Shown here piece after piece: positions 34,619-46,900 of a stretch of DNA of 64,000 bases. The position numbers and the translations under genes were made by a program. The notes beneath the pieces were generated by a model. That model worked only from the letters and a program-made list of their open reading frames with translations, ran no database searches and was not told the DNA's origin. Each line of letters begins with the position of its first letter. Positions within the stretch are counted from its first letter, which is position 1. The DNA is from Tenrec ecaudatus. Lineage: Eukaryota > Chordata > Mammalia > Afrosoricida > Tenrecidae. The stretch spans positions 73,218,494 through 73,282,493 of the forward strand of contig NC_134535.1 in the NCBI RefSeq assembly GCF_050624435.1. The letters are read 5' to 3'.

Positions 34619-35700
34619 TGTGGTAGTTACATAATCTCATCTAAACTTGATGCGTTAGTCTGGGTGGACTAGAGAAACAAATCCATAAACTCTCATATGT
34701 GTGTAAAAGAGAACTTTATATCAAAGATTAGTTGTATATTAAGAAAACATCCCAGTCTGCTCCAGATCAAATCCATAAGTCCAATGTTAACTCATATGTC
34801 TGATACCAATCTCTAAATTCCTCTTCAGACTCATGTAACACATGCAATGACACTAAATGCAAGAAGAACACAGGCCAGTGGGTGGAAAGTCTTGTGGATC
34901 CAGTGACAGGGGAAGCATCTTAGTGCTTGCATGGGTCTCCATGTGGTTCCTCTGGCTCCATCAGTGTAGCTCCATCGGCTTGTCAACAGGAATGTGAAGC
35001 ACAGTGTGTCTGTCTTACCTTAAGGGAGGAAGACAGGAGTTCCCAGAATCCTCTGGAGAAGGCCATGCCCACGCAGAGTCATCATTGGCTATGGCCTGAC
35101 TGACAGACTAGACTCCACCCCTTCACAAGTTGACAGAGTATGTAACTGCCACACTTGAGGATGTTAAAATTTAAGGGGGGAGGGGAGTTTAGCCTGTCAA
35201 TCAGGCCGTAGCTTGATTGGACATTGGCCAAGATAAATGGCTTTAGAGGATGCCGGCCTCCCTCTCTCTGTGTCTTCACCTTCCTGTTGACAAGCCACAC
35301 AGAAATTTGCTGAGACCTGTGAGAGTCCCTCTCTCTGCTTCATCTTTGTATTGAAGAGCCACACTCAGAGAGCTTTAGAAGCCTTATTGAGACTCATGCC
35401 AGCACTGAGATGCTTCCACCGTCACTGGACTAACAAGACTTTGCACCCACTGACCAATGATCTTCCTGCATTTTGCATCATTGCAAAATGTGCTACATGT
35501 GTCTGAAAGGGGCTTTATGGACTAGTATTGGATTTATGGACTAATATCGGACTTATAGACTTGTTCTGGACTGGGGTGAGATGTTTTCTTAATATACAAT
35601 AAGTGTTTGATATAAAGCTCTTTCTTTTTTTACAAAGCTCTTTCTTATACGTATATGAATGTCTCTGGATTTGTTTCTCTAGTCAATCCAGCTTCACACA
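34619..35700 (+). mobile_element. Solo LTR, family 1 copy E (outer), perfect 5 bp TSD
   Basis: It starts TGTGGTAGTTACATAATCTC and ends GCTTCACACA. It is flanked by ACTGA on both sides (34614-34618 and 35701-35705). About 33 bp from its left end it is interrupted by an antisense copy of the same LTR. Removing that copy gives a normal LTR of about 570 bp. Confidence 0.93.
34651..35153 (-). mobile_element. Solo LTR, family 1 (inner, nested), perfect 5 bp TSD
   Basis: Antisense copy starting TGCGTTAGTCTGGGTGGACT and ending GTAACTGCCACA. CTTGA flanks it on both sides (34646-34650 and 35154-35158). It integrated into an older member of its own family in the opposite orientation. Confidence 0.94.
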
Positions 35701-35705
35701 ACTGA

Positions 35706-37029
35706 GTTTTGTAATTGTACTTACATGCTGTCCATTAATCTCTTACTGAATCTAGAGGACTACAGAGAGCTACCGCCCAAGAATTTGGAAGTAGGAGTAG
35801 TAAGATTACCCTGTGGAAGTTAAACTATGAATTAAACTGTTCGAGGGAGAAGCTACCCATCCTTACCTTACAGATGAATAACTCCCTCAAGTAGTCTGAG
35901 GGGAACTCAAAGCAGTGTTGATTAGCACTTGAATACTGTGGCATAGCTAGATTCCAAAAGTCATCAAAAAAGGACAAATCAAGAGGAAGCACTACAAAAC
36001 AGGAGGTCAAGCACTGCCTTTGATGAGGTAGCCCCGCCTGCACAGGACAATCATAGTGGCCCCAGCCACTGCCTGCCCGTGAGGTGAGGAGTCTCCAGAG
36101 CCAGTGAGCTAGGAGGTTTTTTTCAGATTAGCTAAATTTCTTTCAATTTGGCCCACTTACTGACTTGATGAGGAATAGGGAGAGAATAGTCTTCTCATGT
36201 GGGCTCAATCATATGGATCCTTCTGCTTCCAAAGGGCCTTCTCATTGTAAATTACTAAATTGCTATCCTGCTCCCCAAATCAGCCCTGTGTACATTTTAG
36301 TTAATATGGGTCAGTCCCTCAGGGCCTGATGGTTTCAGAGGACCAATGAAAGAGGAAAGTGGTAGAGCCTGGAGTTAAACACAACCGGATTTCACATTAC
36401 ACAGACCAAGGTTCAAATGCCATTTTTGCCTTTCACCATGAATGTGATGCATGCCCCGAGAGCCATTTTCCACAAATGATCGAATGTGTTCGTCGTTTGC
36501 TCCATAGAGATTAGTGGGGGGAATTAAACATGGAAACGTGTGTGACAGGAAGTGTTGTCATTATTCAGCATGATTCTCTGGACGCATTCCTAGGACCCAG
36601 CGCTGTGACAGAGGCAATCCTCTGTGTAAGACCCTACCCACATAAGACCATTACCTGCCCATTTCCAAATGTCTCCAAAAGCACCACATTATGTTTGCAT
36701 GGGCGGCTGCTTTGATTGACTTGGAAATCACATTCATTTTTTTAATTTCTCATAATGGGGTTGTTTTTGTTCTCTTGGATTGCTTTAAGTTACTGAGGAA
36801 ACAGCTACACTGTAGGAAGAAGGATCAGCCCAAAATGTCAATAGTGCCAATAGTGCAATTGGGCAGTCCTCCTCTGAGGCCTCTCCTAACACCCACAGTT
36901 CTGAAGTCAGGCATCTATGCAAACTCTTTTGAACACACACCAGCCTCCTTCACCATTTGATAGGTATTTGATCAATTCCCGACTTTTTAGGTGAGGGGAA
37001 AAGACCTTGCGAAAGAGCTAAAGGGAATC
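35706..37029. other. Repeat-poor intergenic stretch
   Basis: No clear interspersed repeat is seen. Short frames such as 36530-36715 and 36691-36960 overlap in different phases and match no family I know. Confidence 0.45.
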
Positions 37030-37198
37030 TTAACCCTCTCCCATGGGCTTGGCTTCAACCCATAAGGTTTCCAAGACTGTACGCCTTTATAGGAACAGTG
37101 AGCCTCATCATTCTCCTGCAGAGTGTCTGGTAGGTTTGAAGCACTAATCCTGCAGTTTGCAGCTCAATGCTTCACCCACAGCGCCACCAGAGTTCCTA
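37030..37198 (-). mobile_element. AfroSINE
   Basis: Antisense copy reading from the middle ('cataaggtttccaagactgt') to the head ('acccacagcgccaccagag'). Confidence 0.8.
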
Positions 37199-37230
37199 AA
37201 GGGAAGCATAACTCATGTGTTGTGTTTTGG

Positions 37231-40200
37231 TTTTTGATCATTTTATTGGGGCTATTACAGCTCTTATCACAATCCAGAGATACATCCATTGTTTCAAGCA
37301 CATTTTCATCATTTTCTTTTTTTTAACATTTTATTAGGGGCTCATACAACTCTTATCACAATCCATACATCAATTGTATAAAGCACATCCATACATTCTT
37401 TGCCTAATCATTTTCAAAGCATTTGCTCTCCATTTAAGCCCTTTGCATCAGGTCCTCTTTTTTTCCCCCCTCTTTCTCCCCGCTCCCCCTTCCCTCATGA
37501 GCCCTTGATAATTTATAGATGGTTATTTTGTCATATCTTGCCCTATCCGGAGTCTCCCCTCCCCCTTCTCTGTCATCCATCTCCCAGGGAAGAGGTCGCA
37601 TGTGGATCCTTGTAATCAGTTCCCTCTTTCCAACCCACTCCATTTTCAAAACATTTTCTTTCTACTTGAAACCCTCATATCAGCTCCTCATTTCCCCTCC
37701 CCCACCCTCCCTCCCTCATGAACCCTTGATAAATTATTATTATTTTATATCTTACATTGTCCACTGTCTCCCTTCACACACTTTACTGTCATTCATCCCA
37801 CGGAGTGGTGGGCGGGGAGCAATATGTCGATCATTGTGATCAGTTCCTCTTTTCTCCCCCTACCTTCCCCCTACCCTTCTGGTATCACTACTCTCATTCT
37901 TGATCCTGAGGGGTTTATCTGTCCTGAATTCCCTGTGTTGGGAGCACGTATCTGTACCAGTGTACATGCTTTGGATTTTTAAGGTAGTATTGGAGTCATC
38001 ATAGTGAGGGGTGGAGGGGGAGGAAGCATTAAAGAACTAGAGGAAAGTTGTATGTTTCATCAGGACTATACTGCATGCTGACTGGCTCATCTCCTCCTTG
38101 TGATCCCTCTGTAAGGGGATGTCCAATTGTCTACAGAGGGGCTTTGTGTCTCCATTCAACCCTCCCCCTCATTCACATTGATAGGATTTTTTGTTCTGGG
38201 GCTTTGATGTCTGATACCTGATCCCATCGACACCTCATGACCTCATGATCACACAGGCTAGTGTGCTTCTTTCATGTGGGCTTTGTTGCTTCTCAGCTAG
38301 ATGGCTGCTTGTTTATCTTCAAGCCTTTAAGACCCCAGGCACTATATCTTTTGATAGCTGGGCATCACCAGTTTTCTTCCACATTTGCTTATGCACCCAT
38401 TTTGTCTTCAGCAATCATGTTAGGTAGATAAGCATCACAGAATGCTGGGTTATTAGGACAAAATGCACTTGTGTTGAGGGAGTACTTGAGTAGAGGCCCA
38501 ATGTCCATCTGCTGCTTTAATACTTAACATATAAGTATATGCACATAGATCTATTTCATCATCATATATAAATATATTTACATATACAAATGCATGTATT
38601 TAGATCCCTATAAATGTCCTTAGCTCCTAGTTCTTTCCTCTATTTCCTTTTACTTTCCTCTTGTTCCACTGTCATGTTCAGCCTTCATTAGGGTTTCAGT
38701 AATTCCTCTCAGCTACATTGCTCTTGATCAAGCCCACCAGGCATCCTACGCCCTCCTCGCCATTGATTTTAGATCACTTGTTGTTCCTTTGTCCCTGGGT
38801 TTGTTAACACCCCCCCTTTCTTTCTCCTGTCTCCTCCACTTCCCCATGTTCCTCCAGAACCGTTGGTCTCATTGTTTTCTTCTTTGGATTGTTTATACCG
38901 CCTATCTAATGTAGATAAATATGCAGGGACAAAACAACACTAGGCAAAACAAAACAACCTAAGAAAACTGCAAACAACAACAACAAAAGACAAGAAAAGA
39001 AAAGCCTATAAATAGTTCCATGTCTGTTTGTTGACCTTTAGGAATGTTTTCCAGTTGCGTCTGATGGGGTGCTACACCCTGACTCCAAAGTCTATTTTTG
39101 GTATTCCTCAGGGACTTCATTGCTTAGCTCCCCTTGTTGCTCGGTTGCAAGCTCTTAGTGTTTTACCCCAGTGTGGTGGGGTCAGATCGGACACAATTCC
39201 CACACTCTGTCTCCAATGTTTCCCCCATAGTGCTATGGGTCAGTGTGGGATGTCATGTCTTGTGGTGGGGCCATCCCTATGGTCCTCTCTGTGCATTGCT
39301 GCTCTGAGCAAGGAATATTGTCTTTGGGGCTTGGTGAACCAGGATGTGTTCCACGCTCTCTTCTTCCCTCTTTGTTTGCTCCTGTGCGCTCTGATCAGAC
39401 CTGCCCCTCTCCCTGAGCTGTAGCTTCAGTGCTGTCCTCTGCAGTGCATTCTTCTGGGGAGGGTGGGGGTTGTCCACATAACTGGAATTGGGCCCCACAG
39501 ACCTGTTTATTGGTTTAATGCTTCATGCCGATATGTTGCATTCACATCTTACCACACCAAGTTGAAGTCTGGTCCCTCTCTCCCTCTCCTGTGGGAATAT
39601 CAACAATACTCTACCTTTGGGTGAGTTCGTGCCCTGCTACCCATGTCTTTTTCTTTCTTTCTTTTCACTTCCTTTTTAGTTGGCTGCCATATGTATCCCA
39701 GGATTGGGTCTGGCCCCTGCCATAATACCTGGACCTCACCCCAGGAATGTATGTATACAGTAGCTTTTTCCCCTATGTCCCTTTGCATTATTAAGCTTGT
39801 CTCAGCAGACTCATGTTGTACTTGCCCTTTTGTGCTTAGCTTACTTCACTTAGCATAATTTCCTCCCGTTCTTCCCATGTGGCGATGTGCTTCATGCCTT
39901 TATCCCTGCTTTTTAGGGATGCATAGTGCTCCATTGCATGCATGCACCAGTTTCTAATGCATTCATCCATTGATAGAAATTTGGGTTGTTTCCAACTCCT
40001 GGTGATAGTGAACTGCACAGCAATAAACATTGGAGGGCAGGTGTCTGGCCGTGGTTTGTTTATTGCCTCTTCTGGGTATAGGGGAATTGCTGGATTTTAT
40101 GGCAGATCGATTTCCATGTGTTTTAGATATCACCAAATCAATTTCCATTATGGCTCCACATAACTACAGGTCCACCAGCAGTGGACAAGAGTTCTTATCT

Positions 40201-40720
40201 CACCACAGCCTCTCCGACACTTGTTACTTCTGATTTTTTTAATTGGACTATCTTTGAGGGTGTTAGGTGGTATTTCATATTTGTTTTAATTTGCATTTCT
40301 CTTATGTCTAATGATTGGGAACATTTTCTTATATGTTTATTGGCCATTTGGATTTCCGTCCTTGTGAAACTTTTGGTCAGGTCTTTTGCTCACCTCCACA
40401 GTGGGCAATTAGTTTAGTTTAGTTTTTTTTCTTATTGTAAGAAAAATATTGTAGATTTTAGTAATAAGGCCTTTCTCTGATGTGTCATTGCTAAAGATGT
40501 TTTCCCAGTCCGTGGACTCTCTTATTACTCTCTTGGAGAATTTTTTTTTTAACGTATACAGGTGTTTTATCATCAGTATATCCCAGTTGTCAATGTGTGC
40601 CTCCTTTGTGTGTATGTCCTTCCCTATTTCTGATAACCTGTGTATTCCCTGCACCAAAGTTCTCAGGTTTGTCCCAATTGCCTCATTGATGCCCCTAATA
40701 GTTGATGCCCCTAATAGACT
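37231..40720 (-). mobile_element. 5'-truncated L1, about 3.2 kb of its own sequence
   Basis: Antisense copy with the long 3' UTR (to about 39830) and the C-terminal part of ORF2 (40735-39836). Recognisable pieces are 'DWENIFSNDTSEKGL' and 'MEHYASLKSRDKGMKHIATW'. It is interrupted by a second L1 at 37317-37640. At its 5' junction a 16 bp unit ('ttgatgcccctaatag') is present twice in tandem, near 40686-40717. Frameshifts throughout. Confidence 0.88.
37317..37640 (-). mobile_element. L1 nested in L1
   Basis: A second L1 3' end, with its own oligo-T start and 'aacattttattaggggctc', lies inside the larger copy in the same orientation. CATTTTC flanks it (37310-37316 and 37641-37647). The host L1 reads through across the insertion. 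Confidence 0.85.
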
Positions 40721-41789
40721 CAGAAGCAGAGAGTTCACAGGGGAAGCCTAGCACCCCACCAGGGCCACCTCTGGGAACAGGGAATCCCTTGAAATATTGA
40801 GCCATGTTAGTTATCCACGTAAATTCTGAGATTCAAACTTTCATCTCTGAGGACCCTGCAATATTTTTTTCATCTTTTATGTTTTCATTACTTACTGTAA
40901 CCCACGAAATCCAAGTGCAAACTTAGAATGGTGGGAAAGAAGGTTTGTTGTATTTAGGATAGTACATCGGGCCCTAACCTTATAAAAGGATGACACTGTC
41001 CCCTGTATAGCAGCGAAGGTCACATGTTCTGAAGCTGTCAGGTGTGAAATAGAATGTCAAGGGGAAGAGTGCTATTCCAAGTAGTTTATATTCTGTGTTT
41101 AACTAAGAATTTTTGCACCAGAAACTTCCATTGATAAGGACTCTTGAATCTTGGAAGACATGAGTGTACTAAGTTATTTCCATTGCTCATTTTCTTCTCA
41201 TAATGATGAAGCTTTTAGATATCGGTAAAATATAGAAAACCCAGCATTCCCCATCTATGTTATGGCATACCGTAGTTATCTCATAAGAAGAAAATGTCCA
41301 TTATTGAGCCAGTTAATATTAAAAGAGAAAGGGAGAGAAGAGGCACTCTGAGACTCTCTGAAGAAACATCTAGAATTTGGCACTATTGCCATCAGAGGGA
41401 TCCAACTTTTTAATTTTCATAGTTAAGTTGTATTATATTGTATCATTTTGGAATCAAAATGTTAATCTGCAAAGGAGAATAGCTTGAGTAGAGAATTTAG
41501 CAGCATTATAACTGAATGGGTTGGTATTTCACCATTTTGGTATTTCACATTGTGAAATTTAAGGAGGAAAAGTACCTGGAGCAAAAGAAATAATAAATAG
41601 TGGTGGATCTAATTCAGGACACCCTCTTCTCCCGGGGTTCTTATCAATTTGCACACTTGCAAGAAGTAGCAAGGCTTAAACTGCAGCATGATTGTCGTAG
41701 TTATGAGATTCTTTAAGATAGCTTTATCTTCCCAAGGGGGTTAGGGAAAGGAGGTGACATTGAAGTTGAATGTCAGAGATGAGCGAGCT
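40721..41789. other. Repeat-poor intergenic stretch
   Basis: Unique AT-rich sequence; no gene or named repeat. Confidence 0.45.
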
Positions 41790-41905
41790 GACATAAAAAG
41801 ATACTTGTAGTGTATCAACTTCCATTGCAGCACTATTCACAATAACCAAAAAGTGGAAACAACACATGTGTCCATCAACAGATGAATAGATAAATATAAA
41901 GTGGT
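41790..41905 (+). mobile_element. Old L1 ORF2 3' fragment
   Basis: 'cattgcagcactattcacaa', then 'ccaaaaagtggaaacaac' and 'gtccatcaacagatgaatag'. This is the conserved ORF2 C-terminal coding region of old mammalian L1. Confidence 0.85.
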
Positions 41906-42575
41906 ATATCACAAGGTTGATGGTTCAAATCTACTAGCAGCTCTGAGATAGTTAAGGTATATTGTGCTAACCTGGCCAAAAAACACATGTGGGATTAATT
42001 GAAGGGCAGAGCGATAAATGGCTTGGTGAGTCTCCACTTTCTAGTCCTCGGGTCTCTTCCTTTCTGATGGTTGGACCAGGATACAGCTGCCTTAGCCAGT
42101 TCAACTGGCAAGTCTCACTTCCTGCAAGCCATCCATGAGGAGAAGCCACATGGACCTACCCTAATGCAGGCCTGTGTGCTGGAGCAACCATGTGGAGACC
42201 CCGGCCAGCGCTGAGATGCTTACACGCTCAGTGATTCAGCTTTCCTCCTGCAGTCGGTGCCATTGTGTGTGTTTTGTGAGATTGAAGAGGACTTTGTAGA
42301 TTGGTGTCAGACATATGGGCTAATGTTGGACTTCTGGGCTTGGACAGCACTGGGTTGGGATGCTTTCTTAATGTACACTTACCCTTTGCATAACACTCTC
42401 TCTTATACAAATGAGTTTCTGTGTTTTGTTTCTCTAGTTTACCCAGACTAACACAAGCTCTATGGGAGAAAGATGAGACTGTCTTCTCCCATAAAGGTTT
42501 TCAGGCTCATAGGAGCAATTCCACTCTGTCCAGCTCAGGGTCGCCATGAGCTGGAACCAACTAAGTGGCAAGGAT
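41906..42575 (+). mobile_element. AfroSINE split by a solo LTR
   Basis: The left arm (to 41943) has 'ggttgatggttcaaatctac'. The right arm (42456-42575) continues with 'ctatgggagaaagatgagac' and ends near 'ccaactaagtggcaagg'. AGCTC is present on both sides of the intervening LTR, so joining the arms on one copy restores the SINE. Confidence 0.87.
41944..42455 (+). mobile_element. Solo LTR, family 1 copy F, perfect 5 bp TSD
   Basis: It starts TGAGATAGTT, aligning with the family's TGTGGTAGTT, and ends CCCAGACTAACACA. AGCTC flanks both sides (41939-41943 and 42456-42460). The 5' third diverges from other copies and may mark a subfamily. Confidence 0.9.
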
Positions 42576-42611
42576 TTATTTGGGTGAGTTGGAAGCTGAA
42601 AACAAACAAAC

Positions 42612-42790
42612 AAGCTCACCGCCATTGAGCTGAACCCAACCCACAGCGAACCCTACAGTACAGGATAGAACTGCCCATATGGGTTTCCAGGACTACCACT
42701 GGTTAGGGGAATAGAAAGCTGGGAGGCTTTCTCCCTTGGAGTGGCTGGTGGTTTCAAACTGCTAACCTTGCAGTTAGCAGCTCAATGAGG
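42612..42790 (-). mobile_element. AfroSINE
   Basis: Antisense: 'caccgccattgagctgaacc', 'aggatagaactgcccatatg', 'gagtggctggtggtttcaaa', 'ttgcagttagcagctcaatg'. Confidence 0.85.
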
Positions 42791-44241
42791 GGAAGGAGAA
42801 ATGGTGATTTTTTGTTTAAGGAGTATTGAGTTTCTGTTTAAACATGATTAAATTGGGGCGGGGTGAATCATAGTGATGCACGATGTGACAAAGATAACAA
42901 TTGCCCCTGAGCTGGACACTTCAATAGTTCAAAGGGCAACGTTGGTTATACAGGCAATTTACCACACTAAGTTGTAATGAGGGAGAGAGAGAATGAGTGG
43001 ATGTTCATCACATAGACCAGATGGGAAGAACTTCCTGGAATTGAGTAAATGCAAATACAAAATGACAAAAAGCGCATGTGTCCAGGGACCAGCCACATTG
43101 CACAGGGGCAATAGCGAGAGATGAAGCTGGTGAAATTAAAAGAAGGGATGAGGCGGGGTGTGTCATAAGGTCCCTTGTAAGCCATTTGTATCATCCAATA
43201 ACCTCCCAGCTATGGAGCCGATGGGGAGGGGGGTCAATTTCAAGGACGTTGAGTGAAACAGAAGAAATTTACTTTTTCACAAAACTAGACGATCCAGATG
43301 TCATCTCCCGATACAACTAGATGAAGGGTTTAAAGGGTATTGTTAAGGCTTAAGTTGTCCCCAGACTTCTGCCGGGTGGGCTTCATCTCAGACTCCACAG
43401 GCATGCCATCATGACCACATCTAGGACCTCGACTAGGGTGAGGGAAAGAAGGTACATGCCACCTCAGGCACAGAATTTAAGCAGGCGCCCAAATATTCAG
43501 CAATACAAATTTGGATAAAAATTAATGCGAGTAAATCCACAATGAACAAATATTAAAATGTGATTGATGTTTTCCCCTTTCCTCCAATAAGGTCCCAGCG
43601 TGGCTCCAATTTTAAATAAGGGTAGACTCGGTGGCACTACTAACACTACAATAGTGAATGGGCATGAGTAATAAAGAAGGCATGGTCTCACCCACACATA
43701 TCCCCCACCCCACACACCGCTACCACCCCCCACACCCCGCACACACACACATAATGGTCAGAAGTTGGAATATGTCTTAGGCACTGGGTAGCCATGAAAG
43801 AGTTTTTCAAAGTATCATCATCAAGCAAGTATCATGATACTATTTGTAGTTTAGAAAGATCACTCAGTGGCAGGGGAGTCATGGGTAAGAGGAAAAAAGT
43901 GATCGAGGGACTGGAGGAGGGAAATTCAGAGAGAGGAGTTAGGAGACTATTAACCAAGCAAGACATAGGCCTGTGGTCAGTAAGGGGCTAGGGAGAGAGC
44001 CAGGATTGAGAGGTCTTCAGGAATGAAGATAGCAGAACATGGAGAAATGGGGAGGGAGAAACACTAAGAAGTCAGGAAGAGTGCGCTGGTTTCGGGCTCT
44101 CAGAGCTGGCAGGATGGTGGACCACTCACCAAGAGTAAGAATTTAGATTATGGGTAGTTTAGTGAGCAGCCCAAGGGAGGCAAGGGTGGGTGGGAAAGAG
44201 ATGCCATTTTTGGCACATTGACATTGAAGTGGTGGGTTAGG
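42791..44241. other. Mostly unassigned; old L1 3' end likely at 42791-42965
   Basis: The first part resembles an old L1 3' UTR with its terminal coding-like blocks. At 43700-43751 there is a C/A-rich low-complexity run with a short (CA)n. The stretch at 43840-43980 looks like an old repeat I cannot name. The minus frame at 43497-43748 (Gly/Val-rich) is translation of the C-rich run. Confidence 0.4.
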
Positions 44242-44726
44242 TGGTGTTCCGACTAGAGAAACAACTCCAGAGACACTCACATGTGTGTAAGAGAGAGCTT
44301 TGTACAAAAAGGGAAGTTGTATATTGAGAAAACATCCCAGCCCAGTTGAGATCAAGTCCATAAGTCAGATCTTAGTCCATATGTCCAATACTAATCCATA
44401 AATTCCTCTTCAGACCCATGCACCATGTGCAATGATGCCGAATGCAGGAAGATCACAGGCCGGTGGGTGGAAAGTTTTATGGCTTCAATGCCCGTGGGAG
44501 CATCTCAAGGCTGGCTCCTCCAGCTCTCCGTGTGTCTTCTCCACAGGAAGGTGAAACAGAGAGAGAGTGTGGCCCACCTCCAGGGAGAAAGAGTAGAAGT
44601 TCCCAGTATCCTCATGAGAAGGTCACGCCCACAAGGAGGCATCATCAGTCTTTGACTTGAATGACAGGTTAGACTCCACCCCTAGACCTATTTATCAAGT
44701 TGACCTGAAATTATGTAACTACCGTA
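44242..44726 (-). mobile_element. Solo LTR, family 1 copy G
   Basis: Antisense copy with 'gactagagaaacaactcc', 'gagaaaacatcccagcccag', 'atgcaggaagatcacaggcc' and an end at 'atgtaactaccgta'. Both termini are mutated and no matching TSD is readable. Confidence 0.8.
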
Positions 44727-45789
44727 AGTGACAACGCCTAGCAGACAACAGGATCTGACTCTCAGAAGAGATCTGGATTCAGCTCTATTACAAAATAAGT
44801 TAAGAACAAATTACATAGTCTTTAAGTAATAGCACTGTAGCTGTAGCTTTGGGGCGTATCAGCAATACTGTGATCGTAGAAGCTCTGGAAATTACTGTTT
44901 TCTCCAAGGTAGGGAGAGAAGGAGGGGAAGAGACTGAAGATAGAACTAATGTCTTTAGGAGGTCTCTACCATGTCATTTAAAAAGGGACCTGACCCCCAA
45001 ATGCCCTCCCTAGTTTATCTTGCAACAATTCCTTAAGCTTTTCCTCCTACCTTGTAGTAAGTTGCTACATGTATCTTATACAATACAGATGGCTACATGG
45101 ATAACTTGAGACCTTGCAAAATGTCCAAATTAAAGCAACTAGAGTAACCACTGTAAAACTGACATCAAGCACAGGGCATCTGAAAAAGGAGGTGTGGCAG
45201 AAATGGAATGAGAAAATAGATGCTACCTGTTGGGTTTGTGGTCACTTAAACAGCAACCAAAAAGCCCACCTTGGTTTATAATTAATTTCTCGGGCTATCC
45301 TTGAAGGAATCACCGAGAATTGAAGCTTCCTTGACACACCTTTTGGGCCCTCTCTATCTGATTAAGTCAGAGAGGTACTGGAAACAGAAGCAAGAAGTGT
45401 TAACTGCCAAAAAAGAAGGACCTGCAGGGGACGTTTGGGGTCCAGGCCCACCGAAGGCTCCGGCACGCTTCCCTCCCCTCTTTTCCAAGTGGCAGGTGAA
45501 AAAGGCAGGCGTTTCCAGAAGTCCCTTGCTGGTGCCAACTCTAGGGGCATTTCAGCAATCCTTGCCTGACTCTTACGGAAAGAGCAAAAGGGGACCCTCA
45601 AGAGTCGTCCTCTCTCTCCACGAACGAGCCAGAAAGGAAGCCGTCTGAAACACACGGGTATTCATTCCTTCCATCCGGAAATGGGCGATTCACTAACAGT
45701 CTGCAGCGGAGCTGTTCTTCCGCGTCCAGTAATTCTCACCGGGAGAGACAGCGCTTCCATGGGCGCCGAAGGCTGGACTCGTTACTTTT
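44727..45789. other. Repeat-poor stretch, locally CpG-richer near 45690-45790
   Basis: No transposon recognised. A 115-residue frame on plus (45301-45648) and a 97-residue frame on minus overlap each other. Neither matches a family I know, and I do not call them. The end of the stretch is CpG-richer than its surroundings. Confidence 0.4.
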
Positions 45790-46535
45790 CATCGTGTTTC
45801 CTGTGAGGTTTGCTGGATTTAAAAACCTCTTGTTATTCTAAAACGCTAGGCTATTTTTTAAATTAAGGAACCCATGGCAGTTGAGAAATGTGGCACATTT
45901 GCATAAAAATAACTCTGGAAACCCAAATCTTCATTTTAAGCCATTGTGATCACTTTCCCAGACATGCTGGTAATTACTCGGGGTGGACAGCACTGAGGCG
46001 CTATCCAGCAGCAACAGAATCTGTTCATGCCAATTGAAGTTTTCCCCTGTGCAGAAAGAGGAGATGCCGAGGAGAACTCTGGGAGCCGGCAATTCACATT
46101 TTCATCAGTGCCTAATAATTAGCAGAAATTCATTACTTTGTGTTTGCTTGAGCCTGAACAATATCAGGCTGTAATTACTGGTAGCTTAGGGCAAGGTAAA
46201 TATTTGATGTGATGCTGCTAAATCAGTTTTCAGTGATACGAGGAGTTAGCTGAGCATGTATTCCTTTATCCTTTAATAAGATTGTAAGTATTAACAAGTA
46301 AGGTGAGGCTCAGCCTTCCCCATCGGCTGTGGCACCTTCATGCTGCCAAGAAATAGCAGGAAAGCGACTGCCCTAGGAACACCGAGCTAATGAACCCCTT
46401 GGGGACGAGGGCTGACTACTTGGGTTAAAAACAGGAAATTGCTTTTAGCGAATTCAATGCAGGAAAAATCGCTCCAGTGGCTTTATCGCTGAATTCCTAC
46501 CGCCAAGTTACAGGACAAAGCTTTAACCTACTTAT
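45790..46535. promoter_or_regulatory. Candidate conserved non-coding element
   Basis: About 750 bp free of recognisable repeats in a repeat-dense window. TAATTA-type homeodomain core motifs cluster at 45969-45980 ('ggtaattactcg'), 46111-46125 ('cctaataattagcag') and 46168-46184 ('tgtaattactgg'). Such clusters in repeat-poor AT-rich DNA are typical of developmental enhancers, but conservation cannot be judged from one sequence. Confidence 0.35.
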
Positions 46536-46549
46536 GATTTAAATCGTTA

Positions 46550-46576
46550 ATGTGTGTGTGTGTGTGTGTGTGTGTA
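46550..46576 (+). repeat. (GT)n microsatellite
   Basis: About 13 TG units. Confidence 0.95.
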
Positions 46577-46727
46577 TCTCAGTGCATGAAATAGAAGACT
46601 TTTTATATATCTTATATTTTTAAGTAGTCTGTATGTAATAACACTGTAAGTTCCACAATAATATTCTCCATCGGTAACTAAAAGATGACCAAAAAGAGTG
46701 TGTAAGACTTTATAATAGTCAAAACAG

Positions 46728-46900
46728 GGTTGTTGTTGTTGTTGCTGTTGCTTTAGCTGCCATTTAATAAATTCTGATTTAAAGTAACTCTATGTACAAC
46801 AGAATGAACCGCTGGTGCAGGACCGGGCAGCGCCTCGTTCCATCGTACAAGAGGTCGATATGAGTCAGACCGACTTGATGGCACTTCACAGCTCCAGTCA
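46728..46900. mobile_element. RTE 3' terminus present in both orientations
   Basis: 46728-46808 is antisense ('ttgttgttgttgctgttgct', 'ctatgtacaacagaatgaa'). 46809-46900 is sense ('tgcaggaccgggcagcgcc', 'ccgacttgatggcactt'). Both represent the last ~80-100 bp of the RTE element, joined head to head as an imperfect inverted pair. Twin-priming-type inversion could explain it. Confidence 0.7.

Noticed and set aside
43680-43751. C-rich run considered as a regulatory or i-motif site
   Set aside because: Low-complexity C/A sequence with a (CA)n end; nothing ties it to a promoter.
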